Assembly (NCBI GenBank): GCA_041664945.1
Contig: JBAYJY010000002.1
Span: 23,810-87,809, forward strand
DNA: 64,000 nucleotides
Direction of reading: 5' to 3'
Origin: JBAYJY01 sp041664945
GTDB taxonomy: Bacteria > UBP15 > UBA6099
Both the position numbers and the translations under genes were made by a program. The notes under the pieces are model-generated. The model saw nothing but the letters and a program-made list of their open reading frames with translations. It did not search any database and had not been told where the DNA came from. Shown piece by piece: positions 26,335-35,845 of the stretch; the first letter of the stretch is position 1; every line of letters begins with the position of its first letter.

Positions 26335-27096
26335 TTATTTCAGCAAATCGCGAACTGTCAGAGTCCGGTAAGGCTCGACGACAAACTCCGGAGCGAAAAG
26401 GCCGGCGATAGCCTGAACTACCGTGTCGGCCGGTATTTTATTGAGATTCTCGACGAGCTTTTTCTGCTTTGCGTCGAGCATGTGTGTCGTCTGGCTTGCG
26501 TGAGAAAAGAACGCGTCGTATTTTTTGCGGAAAAGCAAGCCGACTGGAATGAACGTGTCGGCTTTGCGGCGCGGCGAATCGAACAGCAGCATGTTAGGGC
26601 ACTGGTGCGGATTGAGGCCTTCGGCGAGGTGTTCGGGGAAATAGTGAGGGAGCAGCGCGAAAGCGTTCGCGCGAAGAGTGGCGAGAGCGACAGCGTGATG
26701 GTCCGGGTGGTGAGCGTAATCCGGCATCGACGGGTCGAAAGTGAGCAGCAGATCGGGGCGATAAAAGCGAATGAGTCTCATCAACTTGCCCTGCAATTCG
26801 ATCGTCGGGCTGAGTTCGCCGTCCGGATAGTCGAAGAAAACGGTGTCGGCGACGCCGAGGATTTCGTTAGCGCGTTTCTGTTCCTCGCGGCGGATGCGGG
26901 TGAGTTCGTCCGGGTTTAGGCTGCGGTTAAGCGTGCCTTTCTCGCCGCGCGTGCAGATGGCGTAGATCACGTTCGCGCCCTGCGCGGCAAGCCGGTGCAC
27001 GAGAGCTCCGCAATAATAATCCGCGTCGTCCGGGTGCGCTTGCGTCACCAGAACAGTTTTTTTCGAATATTTTCTGTAGTTGAATAAGAAATTCAT
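26335..27096 (-). CDS. PIG-L/LmbE-family deacetylase
   Basis: A 253-residue zinc-dependent N-deacetylase-like enzyme. The zinc motif AHPDD is at residues 20-24 and the third ligand motif HPDHHAVA is in the middle (about 137-144); TRGEKGT and FFDYPDGEL are the usual substrate-loop features. Known members remove acetyl groups from N-acetylglucosamine-containing lipids, bacillithiol or mycothiol precursors, or antibiotics. It lies 45 bases downstream of the creatininase-family gene on the same strand, so both may act on one amidated metabolite. Confidence 0.9.
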   Translation of the reverse strand: MNFLFNYRKYSKKTVLVTQAHPDDADYYCGALVHRLAAQGANVIYAICTRGEKGTLNRSLNPDELTRIRREEQKRANEILGVADTVFFDYPDGELSPTIELQGKLMRLIRFYRPDLLLTFDPSMPDYAHHPDHHAVALATLRANAFALLPHYFPEHLAEGLNPHQCPNMLLFDSPRRKADTFIPVGLLFRKKYDAFFSHASQTTHMLDAKQKKLVENLNKIPADTVVQAIAGLFAPEFVVEPYRTLTVRDLLK

Positions 27097-27141
27097 ATTT
27101 TTAGCGTTCCTCAGCTTTCAGCTTTTCAGTTCAATAAACCT

Positions 27142-28059
27142 TTAAATTAGATCTCTAAGCGCTCTAATTGACCAGCCGAGCGGTTTTTGAAAGACCTGTT
27201 TGCCGGCGCGGGCCTGCTCGAATAATTCGACGCCGAGGTCGGCGTGATAGTTGATCATCGCTTCGCCGGCTTCTTTGGTCGCTATTGACGGGTTGCCCTG
27301 ATAGGGCTCCATTTTCGGGTCGCTTACCCAAGTGAGCCCGTGTGCGAGGAAATCGAAATCGGTGGCGGCGTCGTTCGCGCCGAGGGAGCGCAAGATTTTC
27401 GAGATGCCCGAAAGCAGGTGGAAGGGGAGTTGTTTCGCCGATTCCCTGCCTGGGCCGGTCTGCTTCCAGATTTCACGAATCTTTTCCGGCGCGATAGCGA
27501 GCATGAGAGAAGTTTCGTTTGTGCCGCCGTGGGCGTCGGCTGAGTCGCCGCAAGAGCCGGGTCCAAGGCCGGTTTTTTCGAGAAGGTCCGGGTCGTGAGC
27601 CACCATGCGGCGGAAAAGAGTATTGAAAGGCGCGATGAGATTAAGCTTTTTGCCTGCGAGTTCGCGGCCTGCGAGTTCGATAGCCATCTGGTGGTGAGGG
27701 CCGCCGTGGTTGTCTGTGAGAATCCAGTATTTGAACCCGAATGAGGATAATGTTTGGCCGGTATCGAGCAACGCGCCCAGGATTGCTTTGTATCTTACGC
27801 GCACGGAGCCTTTTACAGGAATTGCGTCGGAGCCGAGCGCGAGAGTGGGCAGAATGACGAACTGAAGCTCGGGATATTTCGCATCGAGTTTCCTAGCGAT
27901 GAGGTCGCGAAGGCTTTCGGCGATAAAAATGTCCGTGCCGAGAGGCAGGTGTGCGCCGTGCGTTTCGAGCGGCGATATCGCGGACAGAAAAACCGTGTTC
28001 GCGCGGTCGAGAGCCTCGAGTTCGAGATAAGTCAAATCCACATAATTAAATGTTTTCAT
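27142..28059 (-). CDS. Creatininase-family amidohydrolase
   Basis: A 305-residue protein of the creatininase family, which includes creatinine and F420-precursor (ArfB) amidases. Metal-site motifs are present: SPLETHGAHLPLGTD near the N-terminus (Glu, His and Asp ligands), TDNHGGPHHQ, and DAHGGTNETSLML. The ATG at 28059 starts directly before the family-typical first strand; the open frame extends 12 codons upstream without a ribosome site. It heads a minus-strand pair with the PIG-L gene, divergent from the ribosomal protein operon. Confidence 0.82.
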   Translation of the reverse strand: MKTFNYVDLTYLELEALDRANTVFLSAISPLETHGAHLPLGTDIFIAESLRDLIARKLDAKYPELQFVILPTLALGSDAIPVKGSVRVRYKAILGALLDTGQTLSSFGFKYWILTDNHGGPHHQMAIELAGRELAGKKLNLIAPFNTLFRRMVAHDPDLLEKTGLGPGSCGDSADAHGGTNETSLMLAIAPEKIREIWKQTGPGRESAKQLPFHLLSGISKILRSLGANDAATDFDFLAHGLTWVSDPKMEPYQGNPSIATKEAGEAMINYHADLGVELFEQARAGKQVFQKPLGWSIRALRDLI

Positions 28060-28245
28060 GACGCTAATTATTGCGAAAAACCTATAAAAATACAAATGGA
28101 TGAAGGAGTGAGAAAGCGCGCAAATGAAGGGGCCGCCGTTGAAACCGTTGATAAATAGGGTTTACAATTGAAGAACGATATGCTATATATCATTGTGAGG
28201 CATTAAGGAGATTCACCGCTTTCAGCGTCAAATGGCTTTAAGTGA

Positions 28246-28273
28246 TTGACAATCCAAATATTGCCGCTATAAT
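28246..28273 (+). promoter_or_regulatory. Strong sigma-70-type promoter for rplM-rpsI
   Basis: Perfect TTGACA (28246-28251), 16-base spacer, perfect TATAAT (28268-28273). Transcription would start about 28280, leaving a 70-base leader before rplM, in keeping with a highly expressed ribosomal protein operon. This is the best consensus promoter in the window. Confidence 0.85.
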
Positions 28274-28351
28274 TGTTTGTTTCGTGGGGCAGAGACGCCC
28301 GAGATGGGTATGTCGCGCGGCCACGGGAAGTAACGAGGGAGCGAAAAAGAG

Positions 28352-28786
28352 ATGAAAACGACGACGTACCCGAAAAAAGATGAGACGCCGATGAAGTATT
28401 ACATATTCGACGCGGAAGGACAGGTCTTGGGCCGTCTTGCGGTTCGCGCGGCGTCACTGATACGCGGAAAGCACAAACCGATCTACCATCCGGCGGTGGA
28501 CACAGGCGATTACGTTATCATAGTAAACTGCGCAAAGGTAAAGCTGACCGGCAGGAAACTTGATCAGAAGATGTACTACCACCACTCGAATTATCCGGGC
28601 GGTCTGAAAGAAGTTAAGTATAAAGATTTAATAGAGCGCCGGCCGGACTTCGTTGTCCGCAAGGCGGTTGAAGGCATGCTGCCGCACAACCATCTGGGGC
28701 GCAAGCTCATACGCAAACTGAAAGTATATGCCGGTCCGGAGCATCCGCACGCGGCTCAGAAACCTGAAAAAATTACACTTGACTGA
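28352..28786 (+). CDS. rplM: 50S ribosomal protein L13
   Basis: A 144-residue L13. The N-terminus MKTTTYPKKDETPMKYYIFD is the usual bacterial start, followed by GQVLGRLAVRAASLIRGKHKP, DTGDYVIIVNCAKVKLTGRK, YYHHSNYPGG and VEGMLPHNHLGRKLIRKLKVY. Length and motifs match the family. It precedes rpsI by 17 bases, the conserved L13-S9 pair, behind a near-consensus promoter. Confidence 0.98.
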   Translation: MKTTTYPKKDETPMKYYIFDAEGQVLGRLAVRAASLIRGKHKPIYHPAVDTGDYVIIVNCAKVKLTGRKLDQKMYYHHSNYPGGLKEVKYKDLIERRPDFVVRKAVEGMLPHNHLGRKLIRKLKVYAGPEHPHAAQKPEKITLD

Positions 28787-28803
28787 ATAGGGGGCGCACA
28801 ATC

Positions 28804-29205
28804 GTGGCCAAAGCTACTGTTGAAAAATATTACGGAACCGGACGCCGGAAAGAAGCCATTGCGAAAGTATGGGTAATGCCCGGAACCGGCAAAATAACAA
28901 TCAACGGCATAGAGATGTTGACGCTGTTCACCCGCATCGCGCATCAGGCTGAGATACTCGGGCCGCTAAGAGACACAAGGCTCGAAGGCCGAGTGGATGT
29001 CATAGCGCAGACGGTCGGCGGCGGCATAACAGGCCAGTCCGGCGCGATCCGGCTCGGCATCGCCCGCGCGCTCCTGCAAATGGACGAAAGCCTGCGCAAG
29101 CGGCTCCGCGACGGCGGCCACCTTACACGCGATCCGCGCATGAAGGAACGCAAAAAGTACGGCCAGCCCGGCGCGCGCAAGAAATTCCAATTTTCAAAAC
29201 GTTAA
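28804..29205 (+). CDS. rpsI: 30S ribosomal protein S9
   Basis: A 133-residue S9, starting at GTG. Diagnostic features are YYGTGRRKEAIAKVWVMPG at the N-terminus, GGGITGQSGAIRLGIARALL in the middle and the basic tail RMKERKKYGQPGARKKFQFSKR, whose end contacts P-site tRNA in the ribosome. It is the second gene of the L13-S9 operon. Confidence 0.98.
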   Translation: MAKATVEKYYGTGRRKEAIAKVWVMPGTGKITINGIEMLTLFTRIAHQAEILGPLRDTRLEGRVDVIAQTVGGGITGQSGAIRLGIARALLQMDESLRKRLRDGGHLTRDPRMKERKKYGQPGARKKFQFSKR

Positions 29206-29416
29206 TATTCCGTTCGCCGGCATATTACCGGCCAGCGGCGGTGCCATTTCCTCCGCCTACCGGAATGTATTATATTTTATTTTCATTTCCCGGTTTATAT
29301 GGCGGATCAAAAGGCGTTTTTTACGTTCCGGAAATATCCGGTTCGCTTCTTAAAAACACTGCTTTCTGAAAGTGAAATAATATCGAGAATAATGTGATCG
29401 AAGGAAGGTGACGGAA

Positions 29417-30472
29417 ATGGCGAAACAAGCGAAACCGGTGAGATGCGCTATAGTGGGCGCGTCGGGTTACGCGGGTCTGGAAACGATCAGGCTGCTCGCC
29501 GGCCATCCGGGGGCGCAGGTTGTTTTCGCGACTTCTAATACTTATAAGTCGAAATCCGTGAGCGAGACGTTTCCGAACTCCGGCGCTCCAGAGGGCCTCT
29601 GCTATTCGCCCCACGAGGACGCGCCGGGATTCAAAGGCGCCGATGTATTTTTTCTCGCGCTCCCGCACGGCGAGTCGTACGGCATGATCGACGGCCTGCT
29701 GAAAAGCGCGCGCGTTGTCGATATCAGCGCGGATTACAGGCTGAGAGCGGCTGCCGATTACGAAAAATGGTATGGATATAAGCATCCGAAACCCGCGCTG
29801 CTCAAAGCGGCTGCATTCGGACTTTGCGAGATATACAGGAAAGAAATCAAAAAAGCGCGTCTTATCGCGAATCCCGGCTGTTATCCGACGAGCGTCGCTC
29901 TGGCGCTGCATCCGTTGTCGAAGCTGCGCGAGTTCGTGGGAGGGCCGATCATTGTCGACTCGAAATCCGGCTACTCCGGCGCCGGCCGGTCGCTCAAACC
30001 GCATCTGTTGTTCAGCGAGGCAATAGGCGAGTTCGCGCCTTACGCGGTGACCGGCCACCGGCACACGTCTGAAATGTTGCAGGAATCGCGCGCTGCGCTC
30101 GGCCGGCCGGTCCCGCTCACTTTCACGCCGCATTTGATTCCGGTCGCCCGCGGAATCGTCAGCACGATATATGTGCCGTTAACCGGAGAAATTGACGAAA
30201 AGAAAATCCGCGCCGTATATGAAAAGTTCTATAAGGGCGAACGCTTCGCGCAGGTAGCGCGGCCGGGACGCATTCCGTCAATTAAGCAGGTCGTCGGCAC
30301 GAACAACTGCCTTATCAATGTGTTTCTGGACAAGGAAACCAATATGCTGAAGATTATTTCAGCGATCGATAATCTGATTAAAGGCGCCGCCGGACAGGCG
30401 ATTCAGAACATGAACCTGATGTTCGGATTGCCGGAAGAAGCCGGCCTTGTCGCGACGCCTTGGGCTCCGTAG
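29417..30472 (+). CDS. argC: N-acetyl-gamma-glutamyl-phosphate reductase
   Basis: A 351-residue ArgC, which reduces N-acetylglutamyl phosphate to the semialdehyde with NADPH in arginine synthesis. The nucleotide motif IVGASGYAGLETIRLLAGHP is at the N-terminus, the catalytic Cys in LIANPGCYPTSVALAL, then DSKSGYSGAGR and TGHRHTSEM. I start at the ATG at 29417, eight bases after AAGGAAGG; the GTG at 29408 overlaps that ribosome site. It heads the argC-argJ-argD-argF cluster. Confidence 0.96.
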   Translation: MAKQAKPVRCAIVGASGYAGLETIRLLAGHPGAQVVFATSNTYKSKSVSETFPNSGAPEGLCYSPHEDAPGFKGADVFFLALPHGESYGMIDGLLKSARVVDISADYRLRAAADYEKWYGYKHPKPALLKAAAFGLCEIYRKEIKKARLIANPGCYPTSVALALHPLSKLREFVGGPIIVDSKSGYSGAGRSLKPHLLFSEAIGEFAPYAVTGHRHTSEMLQESRAALGRPVPLTFTPHLIPVARGIVSTIYVPLTGEIDEKKIRAVYEKFYKGERFAQVARPGRIPSIKQVVGTNNCLINVFLDKETNMLKIISAIDNLIKGAAGQAIQNMNLMFGLPEEAGLVATPWAP

Positions 30473-30505
30473 ACGCATGCATCAGGATTAGATGGAGAAA
30501 TCACC

Positions 30506-31738
30506 ATGATAAAAGTTAAGAAAACCACAGATAAAACGAAAATAAAATTCATAGACGGCGGGCCGGCGGCTGTCATAGGCGTCACGGGCGCGGGTGTTCA
30601 CTGCGGCCTTAAGCCGGACAAAGAGCTCGACGCAGCATTGTTTTTGTCAGAGAAACCTTGCAAAACCGCAGCGTTTTTTACGACGAATAAGCTGCTGGGC
30701 GCGCATATCCCTGTGTTCCGCGAAAAGCTACAGGCGGGCGGCGGTCTTGTCTCGGCGCTGTTAGTGAACAGCAAGAACGCGAATTGCTCGACCGGCAAAC
30801 AGGGAGAGAGAGACAATATCGCTGTGAGCGCGGCGCTCGCAAAGGAACTCGGACTGCCGGCCGAACAGGTTCTGTTCGCCTCCACGGGAGTGATAGGAGT
30901 CCGGTTGCCGAAAGACAAGATTCTATCTGGCTTGGACGCGTTGGTGACTCAGCACGGAAAGCGCGGCATGGCGAACGCGGCGCGCGCGATAATGACAACG
31001 GACACGCGTCCGAAATCGTGCGCGGTGGAAGTCGAGCAAGGCGGGCGGCTATACCACATAGGCGGGGTCGCAAAAGGCTCGGGAATGATCGCGCCGAATT
31101 TGGCGACGATGTTTTCTTTTGTTTTCACGGACGCCGACCTGCCGATGGCGCTTTTGAAAAAAATCGCGGCGGAATGCGTCGAGGAATCATATAACTCGAT
31201 TTTAGTCGACGGCGATATGAGCCCGAACGATACGGTTTTGGCTATGGCTAACGGAATGAGCGAAGTGAAGCTCGCCGCGAGCGATGAGGCCGGACTCGCG
31301 CTGTTCAAAGAGGCGCTCGGCTCCGTCATGAAACAGTTGGCGATGGAAATCGTGCGCGACGGCGAAGGAGCGACGAAGGTGATGCACATCGAAGTGAACG
31401 GCGCCGCAAGCGCCGCTGACGCGAAATGCATAGCGCGAGCGATCGCGCTGTCCCCGCTCGTAAAAACAGCCGTCTTCGGAATGGACCCGAACTGGGGACG
31501 TATCATCTCCGCCGCGGGCGCATCCGGCGCGAAATTCGATCCGCTTCGAGCGAGTCTTCTCATCGACGGCGCGCGTGTTTTCAAGCTTGGCAAGCCGCAA
31601 CAGTTCAAGGCTAAGATAATGCGAAAGCCCGATGTTTTCATCCAGCTCGACGCAGGCCTCGGAAGCGCGTCCGCTCGCTTTTGGTCTTGTGATCTCTCTA
31701 TAGACTATGTTAAGATTAACGCCGAATATATGACGTAG
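30506..31738 (+). CDS. argJ: Glutamate/ornithine acetyltransferase
   Basis: A 410-residue ArgJ that moves acetyl from N-acetylornithine to glutamate, recycling the acetyl group. The self-cleavage and nucleophile site is KGSGMIAPNLATMFSF, with cleavage before Thr in ATM; other family motifs are TTNKLLGAHIP, LVNSKNANCSTG and FGMDPNWGRIISAAG. Whether it is bifunctional (also using acetyl-CoA) cannot be told. It lies 33 bases after argC. Confidence 0.96.
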   Translation: MIKVKKTTDKTKIKFIDGGPAAVIGVTGAGVHCGLKPDKELDAALFLSEKPCKTAAFFTTNKLLGAHIPVFREKLQAGGGLVSALLVNSKNANCSTGKQGERDNIAVSAALAKELGLPAEQVLFASTGVIGVRLPKDKILSGLDALVTQHGKRGMANAARAIMTTDTRPKSCAVEVEQGGRLYHIGGVAKGSGMIAPNLATMFSFVFTDADLPMALLKKIAAECVEESYNSILVDGDMSPNDTVLAMANGMSEVKLAASDEAGLALFKEALGSVMKQLAMEIVRDGEGATKVMHIEVNGAASAADAKCIARAIALSPLVKTAVFGMDPNWGRIISAAGASGAKFDPLRASLLIDGARVFKLGKPQQFKAKIMRKPDVFIQLDAGLGSASARFWSCDLSIDYVKINAEYMT

Positions 31739-31751
31739 AAGGTGGTGTGTC

Positions 31752-32966
31752 TTGAAACTCAAGGAAGCGATTGAAAAAGATAAAAAATATGTATTCCAAA
31801 CATACCGGCGAACGCCGCTTCTGCTGACTCATGGGCGCGGAGCGTACGTTTACGATTCCGATGGAAAGCGTTACCTCGATTTTTTGACGGGGATAGCTGT
31901 GAACGCGCTCGGACATGGAAATCCGCGAGTGACAGGCGCTATTGCGCGACAGATAAAAAAGCTCTCGCACGTTTCTAATCTATATTATTCCGAGCCGATG
32001 CTGCTTGTGGCCGAACGGCTGACGAAGCTCGCCGGGATGTCGAAGGCTTTTTTCTGCAACAGCGGCGCTGAAGCGAACGAGGCGGCGATCAAGCTCGTGC
32101 GACGCTATCATTCAGAGATTCTTAAAGACGGCCGCTCCGAGATTATCTGTTTCGAGCACGCGTTTCACGGGCGGACGCTCGGTACGCTCGCCGCTACCGG
32201 CACGGAGGCGTACAAGAAGGGTTTCGAGCCGCTCGCTCCGGGTTTCAGGCATGCTGTTTTCAATGATCTCGCGTCGGTCGAGAAGCTTATAACGAAAAAA
32301 ACGGCGGCGATTATGCTGGAGCCGACGCAGGGCGAGGCGGGCGTTTATCCCGCGACCGCAGCGTTCATGCGCGGCCTCAACGCGCTGCGAAAAAAACATG
32401 GGATTAATTTGATATTCGACGAGGTCCAGTGCGGGCTCGGGCGGACTGGAAAATGGTTTGCTTTCGAGCATTATAAAGTCAAGCCGGACGTAATCACGCT
32501 TGCGAAGCCGATAGGCGGCGGGTTGCCGTTGGGCGTCATGATGGCGCAGGGCAAGGTTGTTGAAGGATTCACTGCCGGGAGCCACGCGACGACGTTCGGC
32601 GCCGGACCTGCCGCATGCGCGGCGGCGCTTGCGTTCATCGATGAAGTTGAGAAGCTCGGCCTCCTCGAAAACGCGGCGCGGATGGGCGATTACTTTGCAG
32701 CGAGCGTGAAGGAACTGAAGAAAAAGAATCCGGAAATTATTGAAGTCCGCGGAAAAGGATTGATGATCGGAGTCGAGATAGCGGCTGATGCGCCGGCGGC
32801 GGCGGATTTCTTCCGCGAAAACGGGATGCTGATTAATGCGATCAGAAAGAACATCATTCGGATTTTGCCGCCGTATACTGTCACCGAAGCGCAGGCCGAC
32901 AGGTTCGTAAAGCTTCTCGGCGAATATCTTGCTGCGGCGCGGCGCGCGGAAGGAGCATCAAAATGA
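31752..32966 (+). CDS. argD: Acetylornithine aminotransferase
   Basis: A 404-residue class III PLP aminotransferase that makes N-acetylornithine. It starts at TTG 31752, preceded by AAGGTGG. Motifs are YLDFLTGIAVNALGHGNPRV, FFCNSGAEANEAAIKLVRRY, FDEVQCGLGRTGKWFA and the PLP lysine in ITLAKPIGGGLPLG. The stop overlaps the argF start (ATGA). The context between argJ and argF makes ArgD the firm assignment within the family. Confidence 0.94.
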   Translation: MKLKEAIEKDKKYVFQTYRRTPLLLTHGRGAYVYDSDGKRYLDFLTGIAVNALGHGNPRVTGAIARQIKKLSHVSNLYYSEPMLLVAERLTKLAGMSKAFFCNSGAEANEAAIKLVRRYHSEILKDGRSEIICFEHAFHGRTLGTLAATGTEAYKKGFEPLAPGFRHAVFNDLASVEKLITKKTAAIMLEPTQGEAGVYPATAAFMRGLNALRKKHGINLIFDEVQCGLGRTGKWFAFEHYKVKPDVITLAKPIGGGLPLGVMMAQGKVVEGFTAGSHATTFGAGPAACAAALAFIDEVEKLGLLENAARMGDYFAASVKELKKKNPEIIEVRGKGLMIGVEIAADAPAAADFFRENGMLINAIRKNIIRILPPYTVTEAQADRFVKLLGEYLAAARRAEGASK

Positions 32967-33910
32967 GCAACCGGTTCAAGGGCCGCGACCTTCTTACATT
33001 GAGGGATTTCGAGGCCGGCGAAATAATTGAAATCATTGACTTGGCGGCGGCGCTGAAGGGCGAGTTGAAGCGCGCGGGATTTAATTCCGCGCAGCCTCTC
33101 GCGAACAAATCGGTGGCGCTGTATTTCGAGAAGCATTCGTTGCGCACACGCGTCTCGTTCGAGGTCGGAATCCGGCAACTCGGCGGGCAGTCAATTTTCA
33201 TGAATTCGTCCACGACGCATTCCGAGCGCGGCGAGCCGATGATGGACTCGGCGCGAGTTCTCACCCGGTATGTGCATGGCGTTGTTTACCGCGCTTTCAA
33301 ACACGCTGACGTGGCCGAGATGGCGCGCTATGCCGACATTCCCGTCATCAATGCGCTTTGCGACCAGGACCATCCTTGTCAGGCGCTAGCGGACCTGCTC
33401 ACGATATACGAGCACAAGGGCAGCTCCGGAAAAATCAAAGTCGCTTATATCGGCGACGCTGCGAACAATGTGGCCGCGTCGCTTGTCACAATATTTACAA
33501 AAGTCGGAATCGACTTCGCGCTCGGCTGCCCGGATAGTTACCGGCCTGCGGATGAACTTCTTGCCGAAGCGGAGGCCGACGCGAAAGCGGGCGGTTCGAC
33601 GCTGAACGTGTTCAAGAATCCGGCCGACGCCGCTCGCGACGCAGATATTGTATACACGGACGTCTGGATCAGCATGGGAGACGAAGAGGAAGCCGGCGCG
33701 CGCAAACAGGCTTTTGAAGGATACATGGTTGATGTGAAATTAATGTCTGCCGCGGCGCCGAATGCGCTCTTCATGCACGATATGCCGGCTCACCGCGGCG
33801 AAGAGGTTCATTCCGATGTGATCGACAGCGGCAGTTCGATAATAATCGATCAGGCGGAAAACCGGCTGCATGCTCAGAAAAGCGTGATGGCATTGACGAT
33901 AGGCGATTGA
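32963..33910 (+). CDS. argF: Ornithine carbamoyltransferase
   Basis: A 315-residue transcarbamylase that forms citrulline from ornithine and carbamoyl phosphate. Carbamoyl phosphate motif: EKHSLRTRVSFE (the canonical STRTR reads SLRTR). HPCQALADLLTI and the ornithine loop DVWISMGDEEE are intact. The canonical HCLP of ornithine transcarbamylases reads HDMPAHRGEEVHSD here, so the usual Cys is Asp. The operon position makes ornithine the likely substrate, but an N-acyl ornithine cannot be excluded. Confidence 0.93.
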   Translation: MSNRFKGRDLLTLRDFEAGEIIEIIDLAAALKGELKRAGFNSAQPLANKSVALYFEKHSLRTRVSFEVGIRQLGGQSIFMNSSTTHSERGEPMMDSARVLTRYVHGVVYRAFKHADVAEMARYADIPVINALCDQDHPCQALADLLTIYEHKGSSGKIKVAYIGDAANNVAASLVTIFTKVGIDFALGCPDSYRPADELLAEAEADAKAGGSTLNVFKNPADAARDADIVYTDVWISMGDEEEAGARKQAFEGYMVDVKLMSAAAPNALFMHDMPAHRGEEVHSDVIDSGSSIIIDQAENRLHAQKSVMALTIGD

Positions 33911-33956
33911 ATAATCGGGAATACGCGCTGTTTAACGAAATGGCGCATGGCGGTTT

Positions 33957-35000
33957 ATGAAAGACGAGAAACCAACGCAGCGTATAGTGTCCGGCGCGAA
34001 GACCGAAGACGAGCAGCGCTCGGAGATGTCCATCAGGCCGTCGAGTCTGGCGGACTACATCGGACAGCGGCAGGTTAAGAATAATCTGTCGATCTCGATC
34101 AGCGCGGCTTTGCAGCGCGGCGAGCCGATGGACCATACGCTGCTGCACGGACCGCCGGGGCTTGGCAAGACTACGCTCGCGCACATTATCGCAAACGAAC
34201 TCGGCGCCGGAATCACGGCAACATCGGGCCCGGCGATCGAGCGCTCCGGCGATCTCGCCGCGATTCTCACAAACCTGAATGACCGCGACGTGCTTTTCAT
34301 AGACGAAGTGCACCGCCTTAACAAAATCGTCGAGGAAACTCTCTACCCGGCGATGGAGGATTATAAGATTGACATCATAATCGGCGAAGGGCCGAGCGCG
34401 AGAACGATCAAGCTGGATCTGCCGAGGTTCACGCTTGTCGGAGCGACAACTCGCGCCGCGCTGCTGACGTCGCCGCTCCGGGACCGGTTCGGGATAACGC
34501 ATAGAATGGATTTCTATGAGGAAAAAGACCTTGTGGAGATCGTGACGCGCGCCGCGCGGGTGCTCGGAGTCGGGATAGAGCCGGACGCGGCGTCTGAACT
34601 TGCGCGCCGGGCGCGCGGAACTCCGCGAGTGGCGAATCGGCTTCTGAAACGCGTGCGTGATTTTGCCCAGGTGCGAGGCGACGGCTCGGTTACGCTTGCG
34701 GCGACGCGCGAGGGTCTTGAGATGCTGGACGTGGATTCTGTGGGATTAGAGAAAATGGACCGCCTAATTCTGGAAACTATTATAATGAAGTTCGGCGGCG
34801 GCCCGGTAGGGCTGGACACTCTCGCCGCGGTTGTCAGCGAGGAACAGGACACAATTAACGACGTTTACGAACCATATCTCGCCAAGCTCGGGTTCATTCA
34901 GCGCACGCCGCGAGGGCGGATTGCGACTTCGAGCGCGTACGAACACATGAAAATCAAGACCGGAAAGGAGAAACGGCAGAGCGAACTATGGGAGGGTTGA
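33957..35000 (+). CDS. ruvB: Holliday junction branch migration helicase RuvB
   Basis: A 347-residue AAA+ motor that drives Holliday-junction migration with RuvA. Evidence: [11 protein letters not shown] at the N-terminus, Walker [20 protein letters not shown], Walker [17 protein letters not shown], sensor 1 [22 protein letters not shown], and the C-terminal winged-helix with [20 protein letters not shown]. Neither ruvA nor ruvC is next to it. It starts at ATG 33957, 46 bases after argF. Confidence 0.97.
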   Translation: MKDEKPTQRIVSGAKTEDEQRSEMSIRPSSLADYIGQRQVKNNLSISISAALQRGEPMDHTLLHGPPGLGKTTLAHIIANELGAGITATSGPAIERSGDLAAILTNLNDRDVLFIDEVHRLNKIVEETLYPAMEDYKIDIIIGEGPSARTIKLDLPRFTLVGATTRAALLTSPLRDRFGITHRMDFYEEKDLVEIVTRAARVLGVGIEPDAASELARRARGTPRVANRLLKRVRDFAQVRGDGSVTLAATREGLEMLDVDSVGLEKMDRLILETIIMKFGGGPVGLDTLAAVVSEEQDTINDVYEPYLAKLGFIQRTPRGRIATSSAYEHMKIKTGKEKRQSELWEG

Positions 35001-35028
35001 AAATTCTTCCGCGCCTGCCGCTATATTA

Positions 35029-35832
35029 ATGAAGAAATTTCTTACAGCAGCAATAATCATGATTGCAATGTCGGGTCCGGCGATCGCGGCTCCGTCCGCG
35101 CCGGCGGCTCCAGCGGCCAAGCCGGCTGCGGCAAAAACCGCGCCTGCGCCTGCGGCCGTTCAACCGGCTGTCGTTCCCGAGGCAAAACCGGCGGAGGTTG
35201 TCCCGTCGGCGGAAGAAATTATCGCCGGCGTCAAGGCGGCGTACGCGCCTATCACTTCGTACACCGTCATTTTCGAGATGGTTCAGATGATAAAACCGGT
35301 AAATAAGCGCGACGAGATCAAAGAAAAGAAAGCAATGAATATATTCGAGATGAAATATCTGCGGCCGGACCCGGAGAAAAAGGAATGGCTAATGAGGCTG
35401 ACCGCGTTGCGCGGGAATCACCAGCGCACTGTGGCAGTGTACGCGCCCGACAAAAAAGGGAAGGGCAAATACACCGTTTACAAACCGGCGGGCAAAGTGG
35501 TAGTCAGCCCCGATGATCCGCGAGCGACCGGCCTTGCGATGGCGGATCTGCATTCGTTCATAGCCGATATTGAGACATCCGCGGCCGCGAAGGACGCTAA
35601 AACCAATGTGGCATATCTCTCAGGCACGAATCAATATTCGATAGAAATCGCCGGAGACGCCGTAAGAACAACGACTTATGTTGACCGCGCGACATTCCAT
35701 CTTGTGCGCCAGGTTCTTGAATTAAAAACGAGGGGCGGCTATGGTTTCAAGCAAGAAATAAGCTGGCGCGATTTCAAGCCGAACGCAAAACTCAGCCCGG
35801 AGGCCATTACAAAGGCCCCGGCCAAACTATAA
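35029..35832 (+). CDS. Secreted LolA-like / DUF1571-like protein
   Basis: A 267-residue exported protein: signal peptide (1-21, MKKFLTAAIIMIAMSGPAIA), an Ala/Pro/Lys linker (22-60), then a domain starting EEIIAGVKAAYAPITSYTVIFEM, the typical opening of LolA-like and DUF1571 proteins that form a half-barrel for lipid. Strands follow (MKYLRPDPEKKEWLMRLTA, KGKYTVYKPAGKVVVSPDD, NQYSIEIAGDAVRTTTYVDR). It likely binds a lipid or a lipoprotein chain in the periplasm. It precedes two parvulin-TPR genes by 13 bases, suggesting a shared envelope-maintenance operon. Confidence 0.72.
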   Translation: MKKFLTAAIIMIAMSGPAIAAPSAPAAPAAKPAAAKTAPAPAAVQPAVVPEAKPAEVVPSAEEIIAGVKAAYAPITSYTVIFEMVQMIKPVNKRDEIKEKKAMNIFEMKYLRPDPEKKEWLMRLTALRGNHQRTVAVYAPDKKGKGKYTVYKPAGKVVVSPDDPRATGLAMADLHSFIADIETSAAAKDAKTNVAYLSGTNQYSIEIAGDAVRTTTYVDRATFHLVRQVLELKTRGGYGFKQEISWRDFKPNAKLSPEAITKAPAKL

Positions 35833-35845
35833 GGAGCGACAGGAA

